A stretch of DNA of 64,000 nucleotides from CAJXYS01 sp913063035. Its GTDB lineage: Bacteria; Pseudomonadota; Alphaproteobacteria; Rhodobacterales; Rhodobacteraceae. The stretch's first letter is position 1; the number at the start of each line of letters is the position of its first letter. A model generated the notes under the pieces. That model did no database searches and was not told the origin of the DNA. It saw only the letters and a list, made by a program, of their open reading frames with translations. Of this stretch, positions 1 to 7,654 are shown one piece after another. The position numbers and the translations under genes are program-made. The stretch spans positions 232,435 through 296,434 of the forward strand of contig NZ_JBOCEG010000006.1 of assembly GCF_050586465.1 (NCBI RefSeq), written 5' to 3'.

Positions 1-29
1 CGCAGCCGCTCCGTCATGCCAAGGTCCAT
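1..29 (-). CDS. Probable acyl-CoA dehydrogenase, first codons only (partial)
   Basis: On the minus strand an ATG at 29 follows a purine-rich GGAGGGAGGAGG ribosome-binding sequence and reads MDLGMTERLR before leaving the window. This opening resembles the start of acyl-CoA dehydrogenases that often sit next to APH-fold phosphotransferase genes in Rhodobacterales. Only nine complete codons are visible, so the family call is inference from the opening residues, the strong Shine-Dalgarno sequence and the divergent neighbour at 114. Confidence 0.4.
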
Positions 30-79
30 CCCGGCCTCCTCCCTCCGCTTCGGGGGGACGAAAGCAGCGCCCCCGCCGC

Positions 80-107
80 TTGTCAATCGGCACCGGGCCG
101 CTAGCAT
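80..107 (+). promoter_or_regulatory. Candidate sigma70-type promoter of the phosphotransferase gene
   Basis: A -35-like TTGTCA (80-85) and a -10-like TAGCAT (102-107) are separated by 16 bases. Transcription would begin around 113-114, at the ATG of the next gene, and no Shine-Dalgarno sequence precedes that ATG. The transcript could therefore be leaderless. This is a motif reading only. Confidence 0.35.
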
Positions 108-113
108 GGCGCC

Positions 114-1151
114 ATGACCAGCGCGGCGGACCGGCTCGACCCGACCCTACTCGGCCCCTATCTCGAGGCGCGGATACCCGGTTTCCGCGGGCTTCGCGAC
201 ATCGAGAAATTCGCCACCGGCCAGTCGAACCCCACCTACCGGCTGACCGCCGAGAGCGGCACCTGTGTCCTGCGTGCCAAGCCGCCGGGAAAGCTGTTGA
301 AATCGGCCCACCAGGTGGAGCGGGAATACCGCGTCATGGCGGCGCTGGCGGGCAGCGCCGTGCCGGTGCCGCGGGTGCATCACCTCGCCACCGACGCCGA
401 GTCGCCCATCGGCCGGGCCTTCTTCGTGATGGACGACGTCGCCGGGCGGATTTTCTGGGACCCGGCGCTGCCGGCCCAGACGCCCGAGGCGCGCGGCCGC
501 GTCTACGACGCGATGAACGCAACGCTCGCGGCGCTCCACTCCGTCGACGTCGCGGCGGTGGGGCTGGCGGATTTCGGCAGGCCGGGCAACTACTTCGCGC
601 GCCAGACCGCGCGGTGGGTGGCGCAATACCACGCCGCGGCGCGGGCGCCGCTGGCGGACATGCTCTGGCTGGCCGACAGGCTGCCGGACCGCCTGCCGCC
701 GGATGACGGGCAGGTGGCCCTGGTGCATGGCGATTTCCGGATCGACAACATGATCTTCGCCCCCGACGCCCCGCGGGTCGCGGCGCTGCTGGACTGGGAG
801 CTGTCGACGCTCGGGCACCCGCTGGCCGACCTGGCCTATCAGTGCATGCAGTGGCGGATGCCCCATGACGGCGGAATGCAGGGGCTTGGCGGCCTGGACC
901 GTGCGGCGCTCGGACTGCCGTCGGAGGCCGACTACGTCGCGCGCTACTGCGACCGGCGCGGGATCGACGGCATCGATGACTGGCCGGTCTACCTGGGATT
1001 CGCCTTTTTCCGGCTGGCCGCGATCCTCGAGGGGGTGGTGCGGCGCGCCGCCGACGGCAACGCCTCCAATCCCGGGACCGCGCGGCGTTACGGCGCGGCG
1101 ATCCCGGTCCTGGCGCGCATGGGCCGCGCCGTCCTGGAGGAGGGCGCATGA
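114..1151 (+). CDS. APH-fold phosphotransferase family protein (acyl-CoA dehydrogenase-associated)
   Basis: A 345-residue protein with an aminoglycoside phosphotransferase/choline-kinase-like fold. Visible are the catalytic loop HGDFRIDN (residues 205-212, catalytic Asp207), the metal-binding DWE (227-229) and the family's GHPLADLAY segment. Proteins of this subgroup resemble the kinase-like domain fused to or encoded beside acyl-CoA dehydrogenases (ACAD10/11 type), and here a probable acyl-CoA dehydrogenase starts divergently at 29. Phosphorylation of hydroxyacyl-CoA intermediates is known for the eukaryotic fusions; the substrate here is inference. The stop overlaps the next ATG by 4 bases, so the two genes are probably co-transcribed. 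Antibiotic resistance is unlikely for this subgroup. Confidence 0.8.
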   Translation: MTSAADRLDPTLLGPYLEARIPGFRGLRDIEKFATGQSNPTYRLTAESGTCVLRAKPPGKLLKSAHQVEREYRVMAALAGSAVPVPRVHHLATDAESPIGRAFFVMDDVAGRIFWDPALPAQTPEARGRVYDAMNATLAALHSVDVAAVGLADFGRPGNYFARQTARWVAQYHAAARAPLADMLWLADRLPDRLPPDDGQVALVHGDFRIDNMIFAPDAPRVAALLDWELSTLGHPLADLAYQCMQWRMPHDGGMQGLGGLDRAALGLPSEADYVARYCDRRGIDGIDDWPVYLGFAFFRLAAILEGVVRRAADGNASNPGTARRYGAAIPVLARMGRAVLEEGA

Positions 1152-1732
1152 GCGGCATCTGGCGGTTCCGCCCGGCTGGCCGGGGCGACGAGATCGTCCT
1201 GCGGCTCGGGGAGGGGCGGCTCGCGGCCGAGACGGCGGACGGCGCCGCGCTCTGGACGGTGCCGCTGGCAGAGGTCGACGCGATGCGCTTCACCGACCAG
1301 CGGCTCGGGCGGAACCGCCGCATGGGGCTGGCCCTGACCGCGGGCGACGCGACCTGCCGGGTCGCCGTCGCGGGCGGCGCCGGGCCGCGGGTTGCCGATC
1401 CCGACCGTGCCCGGTTCCTCGACCTGACCCGCGCCGTGCTCGGGAGGGTGGCGCCGGAGACCCCGGTGCGCCTCGGCGAGGATCGGCGCACCCGCGTGGC
1501 GCTGCTGGTGACCGGCGGCGCGGCGATGCTGGGCGGGCTGGCGCTCGGCGGGGGGGCCGTGCTGGCGGGGCTGCCCGGCGGCCAGCTCTTCGCCCTCGGG
1601 GTGCCGGCGGGGCTGTTGGTGGTGTCGGGCGCGGCGCTTGTCGTGACGCACCAGCCCGGTGCGCGGCGCCCCGTGGTGACCGCGGCGGACCTGGCCGCCG
1701 CGCTGGGCGACCCGCCCCGGTCCGGGGAGTAG
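1148..1732 (+). CDS. Hypothetical membrane protein
   Basis: A 194-residue protein translationally coupled to the phosphotransferase gene through an ATGA overlap. The first ~115 residues are soluble-looking. They are followed by two hydrophobic, Gly/Ala/Leu-rich segments at roughly residues 117-140 and 143-167 that look like a transmembrane hairpin. I do not recognise the family. The N-terminal part has a PH-like alternating strand pattern ([16 protein letters not shown]...), but this is only a hint. Confidence 0.55.
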   Translation: MSGIWRFRPAGRGDEIVLRLGEGRLAAETADGAALWTVPLAEVDAMRFTDQRLGRNRRMGLALTAGDATCRVAVAGGAGPRVADPDRARFLDLTRAVLGRVAPETPVRLGEDRRTRVALLVTGGAAMLGGLALGGGAVLAGLPGGQLFALGVPAGLLVVSGAALVVTHQPGARRPVVTAADLAAALGDPPRSGE

Positions 1733-1831
1733 CCAGGCCGCGCGGCGCGCGCTAGCATCATGCCACGTCAAGAGGAGGGCGCCGGGTGCGCGTGAGAGGG
1801 GCACAGAGGCTTGGACCGGGCAGGGCGGCGC

Positions 1832-2554
1832 ATGGATGAGCCGCTGGTCCTGCTGCCCGGCATGATGTGCGACGCGCGGCTCTTCGGGCCGCAGATCGCC
1901 GCGCTTTCGGCGACCACGACCTTGCACCTGGGGCGTTTCACGCGGGGCGAGACGATCGAGGACATGGCCGCCCAGGCTTTGGCCGCGGCCCCGGCGCGCT
2001 TTGCGCTGGCCGGCCATTCCATGGGCGCGATGGTCGCGATGGAGATGCTGCGCCGCGCACCCGAGCGGGTCTCGCGGCTGGCCCTGATGAACACCAGCCC
2101 GCTGGCCGAGACCCCTGCCGCCGCCGCGGCGCGCGAGCCGCAGATCGCGCGGGCGCGGGCCGGCCACCTCGAAGAGGCGCTGGGCGGGGCGATTGGCCCG
2201 GAAGGCCTGGCGCCGGGCGCGCGCCGGGCCGAGGTCATGGACCTGTTGCGCGACATGGCACGGCGGCTGGGCCCGGAGGTCTTCGTCCGGCAGGCGCGGG
2301 CGATGCAGCGCCGCCCCGACCAGCAGGCGACGCTGCGCCGTGCGAAGGTGCCCGTGCTGATCCTCTGCGGCGAGATGGAGAGCCTCTACCCGGTGGTCCG
2401 TCACGAACTGATGGCGGCGCTGGTACCGGGGGCGGAGCTGCAGGTCATCGCCGGCGCGGGGCATGCGCCGAGCCTGGAACAGCCGCGCGCCGTCACCGAG
2501 GCGCTGGCGCGATGGATGCGGCTGCGGTCGCTGGCAGGCGTGCGGCAGGCCTAG
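1832..2554 (+). CDS. Alpha/beta hydrolase
   Basis: A 240-residue single-domain alpha/beta hydrolase. The oxyanion-region segment LLPGMMCD is at the N-terminus, the nucleophile elbow GHSMG (Ser63) follows, and the late GAGHAPSLEQP supplies the catalytic histidine. The ATG at 1832 is preferred to an in-frame TTG at 1811 because homologues begin just before the LLPG strand. Substrate unknown. A -10-like TAGCAT lies at 1753-1758. Its TAG stop (2552-2554) interlocks with the phaZ stop on the other strand in the palindrome CTAG. Confidence 0.8.
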   Translation: MDEPLVLLPGMMCDARLFGPQIAALSATTTLHLGRFTRGETIEDMAAQALAAAPARFALAGHSMGAMVAMEMLRRAPERVSRLALMNTSPLAETPAAAAAREPQIARARAGHLEEALGGAIGPEGLAPGARRAEVMDLLRDMARRLGPEVFVRQARAMQRRPDQQATLRRAKVPVLILCGEMESLYPVVRHELMAALVPGAELQVIAGAGHAPSLEQPRAVTEALARWMRLRSLAGVRQA

Positions 2555-3804
2555 CCGGCCGCGACGGCCGCCTTGCGGCCGGAATTGGCGTCGATGAAGT
2601 CCAGCACCAGCGGCCGGATGTTGTTGCGCCAGGACTTGCCCGCGAAAATGCCGTAATGGCCGGCCTTGGGTTCGACATGGCTGGCCTTCATGCTGTCGGG
2701 CAGACCGGTCAGCAGGTCGAGCGCGGCGACGCACTGGCCGGGGGCCGAGATGTCATCCTCCGCGCCCTCGACCGTCTTGACGGCGGTGCGCGTGACCTTG
2801 CCCATATCGACCGGCTTTCCCGCGACCGTGAAGGCGTTCTGCGCGATTTCGCGTCCCTTGAAGATTCGCTCCACCGTCGAGAGGTAGAATTCCGCCGGCA
2901 TGTCCATCACGGCGAGGTATTCGTCGTAGAAGGTGTTGTGGCGGTCGTGATCCCCGGCCTCGCCCTTGGCGGCGCGCAGGATCTGGTCGGTGAAGGCTCG
3001 GCTGTGGGTCTCGGCGTTCATCGACATGAAGGAGGCGAGTTGCAGAAGCCCGGGATAGACCATCCGCCCGACACCCGCGTATTTGAAGCCGACCCGCTGG
3101 ATAACCATGTGCTCGAGCTGGCCCATGGTGACGCGGCGGCCGAAATCCGTGACCTCCGTCGCGTTGGCGTCGGGATCGATCGGCCCGCCGATGAGGGTCA
3201 GGGTGCGCGGCTGATCGTCGGGATACTGCTCGGCCAGGTAGGCCGTCGCGGCGAGCGTCAGCGGCGCCGGCTGGCAGATCGCGATCACATGGGTGTCGGA
3301 CCCCAGTTCGCGCATGAAATCGACGAGGTAGAGCGTGTAGTCCTCGATATCGAATTTTCCAGCCGAAACAGGTATATCGCGAGCGTTGTGCCAGTCCGTC
3401 ACGAAGACTTCGCAATTCGGCAGCAGGCTGAGAACGGTCTTGCGGAGCAGCGTGGCGTAATGCCCCGACATCGGCGCCACAAGCAGCACCCGCCGTTTCA
3501 TCTGCTTGCGGCCGTTGACGCGGAAATGGATCAGGTCGCCGAACGGTCGTTCCATGATGGTGGCGACGTTCACGACATATTCGCGCCCGTTGGTGACCAC
3601 CGTGTCGATTCCCCAGTCGGGCTTGGCCACCATGCGCGCGAAACTGCGCTCGGTGACTTCGCCCCAGGCCGCGGCGGTGGCGAACCAGGGGTTCGGGATC
3701 ATGCCGATATTCGGGTAGGAGCAGAGCGCCTTGGCGGTCGCGCCGAGCCACTGGTTGGTGATGCGCGCACTCTCCATCAAGTCGTAGGTCGCCAGGTATT
3801 TCAT
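2551..3804 (-). CDS. phaZ: Intracellular polyhydroxyalkanoate depolymerase PhaZ
   Basis: A 417-residue intracellular PHA depolymerase that mobilises stored polyhydroxybutyrate granules. The protein begins MKYLATYDLM. It contains FVTDWHNARD near residue 135 and the AICQPA elbow around Cys177, matching the cysteine nucleophile known in this depolymerase family. A C-terminal GHYGIF supplies the catalytic histidine. Length is normal. It is divergent from phaC, and the two genes share a 97-bp intergenic region holding a TGC-rich PhaR-type box. A longer open frame upstream of 3804 would overlap phaC and is not used. Confidence 0.93.
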   Translation of the reverse strand: MKYLATYDLMESARITNQWLGATAKALCSYPNIGMIPNPWFATAAAWGEVTERSFARMVAKPDWGIDTVVTNGREYVVNVATIMERPFGDLIHFRVNGRKQMKRRVLLVAPMSGHYATLLRKTVLSLLPNCEVFVTDWHNARDIPVSAGKFDIEDYTLYLVDFMRELGSDTHVIAICQPAPLTLAATAYLAEQYPDDQPRTLTLIGGPIDPDANATEVTDFGRRVTMGQLEHMVIQRVGFKYAGVGRMVYPGLLQLASFMSMNAETHSRAFTDQILRAAKGEAGDHDRHNTFYDEYLAVMDMPAEFYLSTVERIFKGREIAQNAFTVAGKPVDMGKVTRTAVKTVEGAEDDISAPGQCVAALDLLTGLPDSMKASHVEPKAGHYGIFAGKSWRNNIRPLVLDFIDANSGRKAAVAAG

Positions 3805-3871
3805 TGTCCCTCGCCGCAGCGTCGTCGGGGCGGTGTGTTTGTATCGTCGCTTTCCCCGACCGGTTATCATC

Positions 3872-3902
3872 ATTATAGTGCAGGTGCAGCAATTGGGGTC
3901 AA
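3872..3902. promoter_or_regulatory. phaZ/phaC divergent promoter with PhaR-type box
   Basis: On the minus strand a perfect TATAAT (3877-3872) and TTGACC (3902-3897) flank a 19-bp spacer, forming a likely phaZ promoter. On the plus strand TATAGT (3874-3879) is a good -10 for phaC. The TGC-rich element TGCAGGTGCAGCA (3879-3891) lies inside the phaZ spacer and directly downstream of the phaC -10. A PhaR protein bound there could contact both promoters. PhaR binding to TGC-rich sites is known from Paracoccus; the assignment here rests on motif similarity to the phasin promoters. Confidence 0.55.
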
Positions 3903-5710
3903 TGGCGATTATGACAAGTGAATCTGAAAAGGATCTGACCAATCTCGACCGTCTGAACGAGAACATCGCCAAGATGGAAGAGTTGACCCAGCGACTCGTC
4001 GCGGCCCTGTCGCGGCGCCAGCCGCACGATCCGGGGCTGCATGGGCCGGGGCATGATCTCTACATGAAGGCGGCCGCCGCCTACATGGCCGAGATGATGT
4101 CCAACCCCGCCAAGATGCTGGAACACCAGGTCTCTTTCTGGGGCAAGTCGCTCAAGCACTGGGTCGAGGCACAGCAGGCGCTGCAGTCGGGCGATCTGCG
4201 TGCGCCCGAGGATCCGGGCCCGCATGACCGGCGCTTCAAGAGCGATCTCTGGGAAACGCACCCCTACTTCAATTTCATCAAGCAGCAGTACCTGATGTCG
4301 TCCGAGGCGATCCAGAACGCCGTGCGCGACATCGACGGGCTGGACGAGGGCGACAAGCGCCGGGTCGAGTTCTTCTCGCGCCAGATCATCGAGATGATGT
4401 CCCCGGCCAACTATCTCGGCACGAATCCCGAAGCGCTCAAGCGCGCGGTCGAGACCGAGGGCGAGTCGCTCGTCCGGGGGCTCGAGAACCTGGTGCGGGA
4501 CATCGAGGCGAATGACGGCGAGCTGCTTGTCACGCTCTCGGATCCGGAAGCCTTCGAGGTCGGCACGAATCTCGCCACCAGCGAAGGCTCGGTCGTCTTC
4601 CGCAACCGCATGTTCGAGCTGATCCAGTACGCGCCCAAGACCGAAACCGTGCACCGCACGCCGCTGATCATCTTCCCGCCCTGGATCAACAAGTTCTACA
4701 TCCTCGATCTGAAGGAGCGGAACAGCCTGATCAACTGGATCGTCGAGCAGGGCTTCACGCTCTACGTCGTTAGCTGGGTGAACCCGGACGCCTCCTACGG
4801 CGATGTCGGCATGGAGACCTACGTGCAGGAAGGGTTCCTGAGTGCGATCGACGAGGTCCGCAAGATCACCGGCGAGGATCAGGTCAACGTGGTGGGCTAC
4901 TGCATCGGGGGCACGACCCTGGCGCTGGCGCTGGCCTACATGCAGAAGAAGGGCATCAAGTCCGTGCGCTCGGCCACCTTCTTCACAACGCTGACGGATT
5001 TCAGTGACACGGGCGAGATGGGCGTGTTCCTCGACGACGATTTCGTGGACGGGATCGAGCGCGAGGTTTCCGAGAAGGGGTATCTTCATTCCTTCTTCAT
5101 GTCGCGCACCTTCTCCTATCTCCGGGCGAGCGACCTGGTCTACGGCCCGGCGATCCGATCCTACATGATGGGGGAGGCCCCGCCGGCCTTCGACCTGCTG
5201 TACTGGAACGGCGATTCGACCAACCTGCCGGGGCGGTTCGTGGTCGAATACCTGCGCAAGCTCTGCCAGGACAACGCGTTCGCCGAGGGCAAGATGGAGC
5301 TTCTGGGCGAGACCCTGAGCCTCAAGGACGTGAAACTGCCGCTCTGCGCCGTGGCCTGCGAGACCGATCACATCGCGGAATGGCGGGCCTCCTTCGACGG
5401 CATCAAGCAGATGGGCAGCCGGAACAAGTTCTTCATCCTCTCGGAATCGGGCCATATCGCGGGCATCGTGAACCCGCCGACGAAGAACAAGTACGGCCAT
5501 TACACCAGCGAGGCGAAGATGGCCGAGCTCGTGCCGGAGGAGTGGCGCGCCGGGGCGGAGTTCCACGAGGGGTCCTGGTGGCCCCGCTGGAAGGCCTGGC
5601 TCGCGCGGCGGTCCGGCGCGCAGGTGCCCGCACGCCAGCCCGGCGGTCCCGACCATCCGGTTCTGGCACCGGCCCCCGGCACCTACGTGACGGCCGATCC
5701 GAACGCCTGA
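3902..5710 (+). CDS. phaC: Class I poly(3-hydroxyalkanoate) synthase PhaC
   Basis: A 602-residue class I PHA synthase that polymerises 3-hydroxyacyl-CoA, chiefly (R)-3-hydroxybutyryl-CoA, at the granule surface. The PhaC N-terminal domain is followed by the alpha/beta-hydrolase core with the lipase-like box GYCIGG (catalytic Cys334). Near the C-terminus are the catalytic Asp in CETDHIAEW and the His in SESGHIAGIVNPP. The ATG at 3902 is chosen; a second ATG at 3911 (MTSESEK) is also possible. A GGGG sequence at 3895-3898 precedes both. It is followed by two phasins and phaR. Confidence 0.95.
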   Translation: MAIMTSESEKDLTNLDRLNENIAKMEELTQRLVAALSRRQPHDPGLHGPGHDLYMKAAAAYMAEMMSNPAKMLEHQVSFWGKSLKHWVEAQQALQSGDLRAPEDPGPHDRRFKSDLWETHPYFNFIKQQYLMSSEAIQNAVRDIDGLDEGDKRRVEFFSRQIIEMMSPANYLGTNPEALKRAVETEGESLVRGLENLVRDIEANDGELLVTLSDPEAFEVGTNLATSEGSVVFRNRMFELIQYAPKTETVHRTPLIIFPPWINKFYILDLKERNSLINWIVEQGFTLYVVSWVNPDASYGDVGMETYVQEGFLSAIDEVRKITGEDQVNVVGYCIGGTTLALALAYMQKKGIKSVRSATFFTTLTDFSDTGEMGVFLDDDFVDGIEREVSEKGYLHSFFMSRTFSYLRASDLVYGPAIRSYMMGEAPPAFDLLYWNGDSTNLPGRFVVEYLRKLCQDNAFAEGKMELLGETLSLKDVKLPLCAVACETDHIAEWRASFDGIKQMGSRNKFFILSESGHIAGIVNPPTKNKYGHYTSEAKMAELVPEEWRAGAEFHEGSWWPRWKAWLARRSGAQVPARQPGGPDHPVLAPAPGTYVTADPNA

Positions 5711-5742
5711 GCTCCTGTCCCGGACCGTCCCGGATCCCCATC

Positions 5743-5806
5743 GCTGCAGCGCAGAAATTTTTCTTGAAACGCTGCGCTGCAGCAGTTATGTATCCTGCAG
5801 TTGCAG
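5743..5806 (+). promoter_or_regulatory. phaP1 promoter with PhaR-type boxes
   Basis: A -35 TTGAAA (5764-5769) and a -10-like TATGTA (5787-5792) are 17 bases apart. The spacer is occupied by GCTGCGCTGCAGCAG (5771-5785). Further TGC-rich half sites lie upstream (GCTGCAGCGCAG, 5743-5754) and downstream (CTGCAGTTGCAG, 5795-5806). Occupation of the spacer by a repressor would block RNA polymerase directly. The phaP2 promoter has the same geometry. Confidence 0.65.
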
Positions 5807-5837
5807 AAAAGCATTCGCACCCGCAGGAGACACGACC

Positions 5838-6293
5838 ATGGCCAAGACCACGGATTTCACCAAAGCCTTCACCGACATGATGGGCGCTTTCCCGGCCGAC
5901 TTCTCGGCCATGAACGACAGCTTCAAGCACGCCGCCAGCTTCGGCGAGAAGATGTCGAAGGTCGCGCTGACCGCCGCCGAGCAGTCGGCCGACATCTCGA
6001 ACAAGTGGACCAAGGACAGCCTCGCCAAGATGGCCGACCTGACCAAGGCGCAGGAAGATCCGGCCGGCTACGGCAAGGCCGCGACCGACTTCGCCTCCGC
6101 TTCGGTCGAGATGGCCGCCGAGAACATGGCCGCCTTCGCCGAGGTCGCCAAGAAGGTTCAGATGGAAAGCGTCGAGCTGATGATGGCCTCGGGCAAGGAA
6201 GCGTCCGAAGAAGCCACCGCAGCGATGAAGAAGGCCACCGCCGACGTCACCGCCGCCACCAAGAAAGCGGCGAACGCGTCGAAGGCCGCCTGA
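5838..6293 (+). CDS. phaP: Phasin, granule-associated protein (first copy)
   Basis: A 151-residue, almost wholly alpha-helical, Ala/Lys/Glu-rich protein of the phasin family, which coats PHA granules and controls their number and size. It contains a central SNKWTKDSLAKM segment shared with the downstream paralogue and a Lys/Ala-rich tail similar to other phasins. It has no signal peptide. An AGGAGA ribosome-binding site lies 8-9 bases before the ATG. The gene is flanked by a PhaR-type operator and a strong intrinsic terminator, so it is probably transcribed alone. Confidence 0.88.
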   Translation: MAKTTDFTKAFTDMMGAFPADFSAMNDSFKHAASFGEKMSKVALTAAEQSADISNKWTKDSLAKMADLTKAQEDPAGYGKAATDFASASVEMAAENMAAFAEVAKKVQMESVELMMASGKEASEEATAAMKKATADVTAATKKAANASKAA

Positions 6294-6350
6294 TCCAGGC
6301 GCCATTGCATGGACTGCGCCCGTGTCCTCCCACACGGTCGGCAGACGGGA

Positions 6351-6376
6351 AAACGGGCCGCAGGGCCCGTTTTTTT
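6351..6376 (+). terminator. Rho-independent terminator after phaP1
   Basis: A perfect 7-bp GC-rich stem (ACGGGCC at 6353-6359 with GGCCCGT at 6364-6370) and a 4-base loop run directly into seven T residues (6370-6376). Confidence 0.9.
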
Positions 6377-6380
6377 GTGC

Positions 6381-6444
6381 CTGCAGGGAAAAATGCTGCG
6401 CTGCAGAAAAAATACTTGAAATGCTGCGGCGCAGCATTTATCTA
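6381..6444 (+). promoter_or_regulatory. phaP2 promoter with PhaR-type palindrome
   Basis: A -35 TTGAAA (6416-6421) and a -10-like TATCTA (6439-6444) are separated by exactly 17 bases. The spacer contains the palindrome TGCTGC-GGC-GCAGCA (6422-6436), which extends to 9-bp arms if flanking A/T pairs are included (6419-6439). A second box, TGCTGCGCTGCAG (6394-6406), and a half site CTGCAG (6381-6386) lie upstream. This is the clearest candidate PhaR operator in the window. Confidence 0.7.
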
Positions 6445-6494
6445 GGGGTCAGACGCCGGGACACCGGCATGAAGACGACCCAGGAGAGACAGAG

Positions 6495-6923
6495 ATGACC
6501 AAGACGCAAGACTTCACCAAGACCTTCACCGACATGATGGACGCCTTCCCGGGCGACATGACCGCCATGAACGACATGTTCCGCAACACCGCCCAGTTCA
6601 GCGAGAAGATGTCCAAGATCGCGCTCACCGCCGCCGAGCAGTCGGCCGAGATCTCGAACAAGTGGACCAAGGACACCCTGTCCAAGATGTCCGAGGTGAC
6701 CAAGGCCCAGGAAGAGCCGGCCGACTACAGCAAGGTCGCGACCGACATCGCGTCTTCCTCGGTCGAAACCGCTTCCGAGAACATGGCCGCCTTCGCCGAG
6801 ATCGCCAAGCGCGTCCAGATGGAAACCATCGAGCTGATGCTGGCCGCCGGCAAGGACGCCACCGAAGAGGTGACGGCCACCGCGCAGAAAACGACCCGCG
6901 CGGCCACCAAGAAGGCCAGCTAA
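6495..6923 (+). CDS. phaP: Phasin, granule-associated protein (second copy)
   Basis: A 142-residue phasin paralogue of the gene at 5838. Both share the opening (MxKTxDFTKxFTDMM), the central SNKWTKD segment and a Thr/Lys/Ala-rich tail, so the pair arose by tandem duplication. It lacks a signal peptide and is predicted to be helical. GGAGAG precedes the ATG at a suitable distance. It has its own operator-bearing promoter and its own terminator, allowing independent expression from the first phasin. Confidence 0.87.
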   Translation: MTKTQDFTKTFTDMMDAFPGDMTAMNDMFRNTAQFSEKMSKIALTAAEQSAEISNKWTKDTLSKMSEVTKAQEEPADYSKVATDIASSSVETASENMAAFAEIAKRVQMETIELMLAAGKDATEEVTATAQKTTRAATKKAS

Positions 6924-6974
6924 GCGCATTTCCAACGGTATCGCCGGCCCCCTCCCAGCCGGCGATCCACTCTG

Positions 6975-7004
6975 GGGCAGGCCGCGCGCCTGCCCTTTCT
7001 TTTT
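6975..7004 (+). terminator. Rho-independent terminator after phaP2
   Basis: A perfect 8-bp stem (GGGCAGGC at 6975-6982 with GCCTGCCC at 6988-6995), a 5-base loop and the T-rich tail TTTCTTTTT (6996-7004). Confidence 0.88.
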
Positions 7005-7025
7005 GCAATCGGCTGGCCTAGGATC

Positions 7026-7036
7026 GCTGCGCTGCA
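7026..7036 (+). promoter_or_regulatory. PhaR-type box upstream of phaR (autoregulation)
   Basis: GCTGCGCTGCA matches the core of the boxes before phaP1 and phaP2. It lies 15 bases before the phaR ATG, just after a -10-like TAGGAT (7019-7024). Binding here would give negative autoregulation, as known for PhaR in Paracoccus and Cupriavidus. Confidence 0.5.
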
Positions 7037-7051
7037 ACATCAGAGGCCGTC

Positions 7052-7627
7052 ATGACCGATACCGAGTCGCCGCTGCTCATCAAGCGTTACGCCAGCCGCC
7101 GCCTCTACAACACCGAGACGAGCGATTACGTCACCCTCGAGGATATCGCGCGGTTCATCCGCGACGGCCGCGAGGTGCAGATCGTCGATCTGAAGACCGG
7201 GGACGACCTGACCCGGCAGTATCTGCTGCAGATCATCGCCGAACATGAAAGCCGGGGCGACCATGTGCTGCCGGTCAACGTGCTGACGGACCTCGTCCGA
7301 TCCTACACCAGCCAGGCCCAGAGCATCGTGCCCCAGTTCCTCGCCGGCTCTTTCGACATGCTGCGCGAGAGCCAGGAACAAATGATGGAGAACTTCAAGT
7401 CGATACCGAATCCCATGTCCTCGGCGATGGGCGGTTTCGAAGAGATGCAGCGCCGCCAGCAGGAATTCCTGTCGAACATGCTGGGCGGCTTCGGCCCGAC
7501 CGCCGGCGGCACCGGCCCCGCATCCGAGGACAGCGCGGCCGGCGACAAGCGCAAGGACGACGATCTCGACGAGATCAAGAAGCAGCTGGCCGAACTGCAG
7601 TCCAAGCTTGCCGATCTCAAGAAATAG
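7052..7627 (+). CDS. phaR: Polyhydroxyalkanoate synthesis repressor PhaR
   Basis: A 191-residue PhaR. The N-terminal PHB accumulation DNA-binding domain covers about residues 8-70 (IKRYASRRLYNTETSDYVTLEDIA is its hallmark region). The PHA-binding segment follows (SYTSQAQSIVPQFL), and the Lys/Glu-rich C-terminus is probably coiled. PhaR represses phasin genes until it binds nascent PHA. TGC-rich boxes before phaP1, phaP2, phaC/phaZ and phaR itself define a plausible local regulon. It is convergent with the glutamine-synthetase-like gene downstream. Confidence 0.94.
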   Translation: MTDTESPLLIKRYASRRLYNTETSDYVTLEDIARFIRDGREVQIVDLKTGDDLTRQYLLQIIAEHESRGDHVLPVNVLTDLVRSYTSQAQSIVPQFLAGSFDMLRESQEQMMENFKSIPNPMSSAMGGFEEMQRRQQEFLSNMLGGFGPTAGGTGPASEDSAAGDKRKDDDLDEIKKQLAELQSKLADLKK

Positions 7628-7654
7628 GCGCCGGGCGGGCGCTGCCCGCGCGGC

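Noticed and set aside
334..1761. 475-codon open frame antisense to the phosphotransferase and membrane protein genes
   Set aside because: It is Arg/Pro/Ser-rich and low in complexity, as expected for the complement of high-GC coding sequence, and matches no family.
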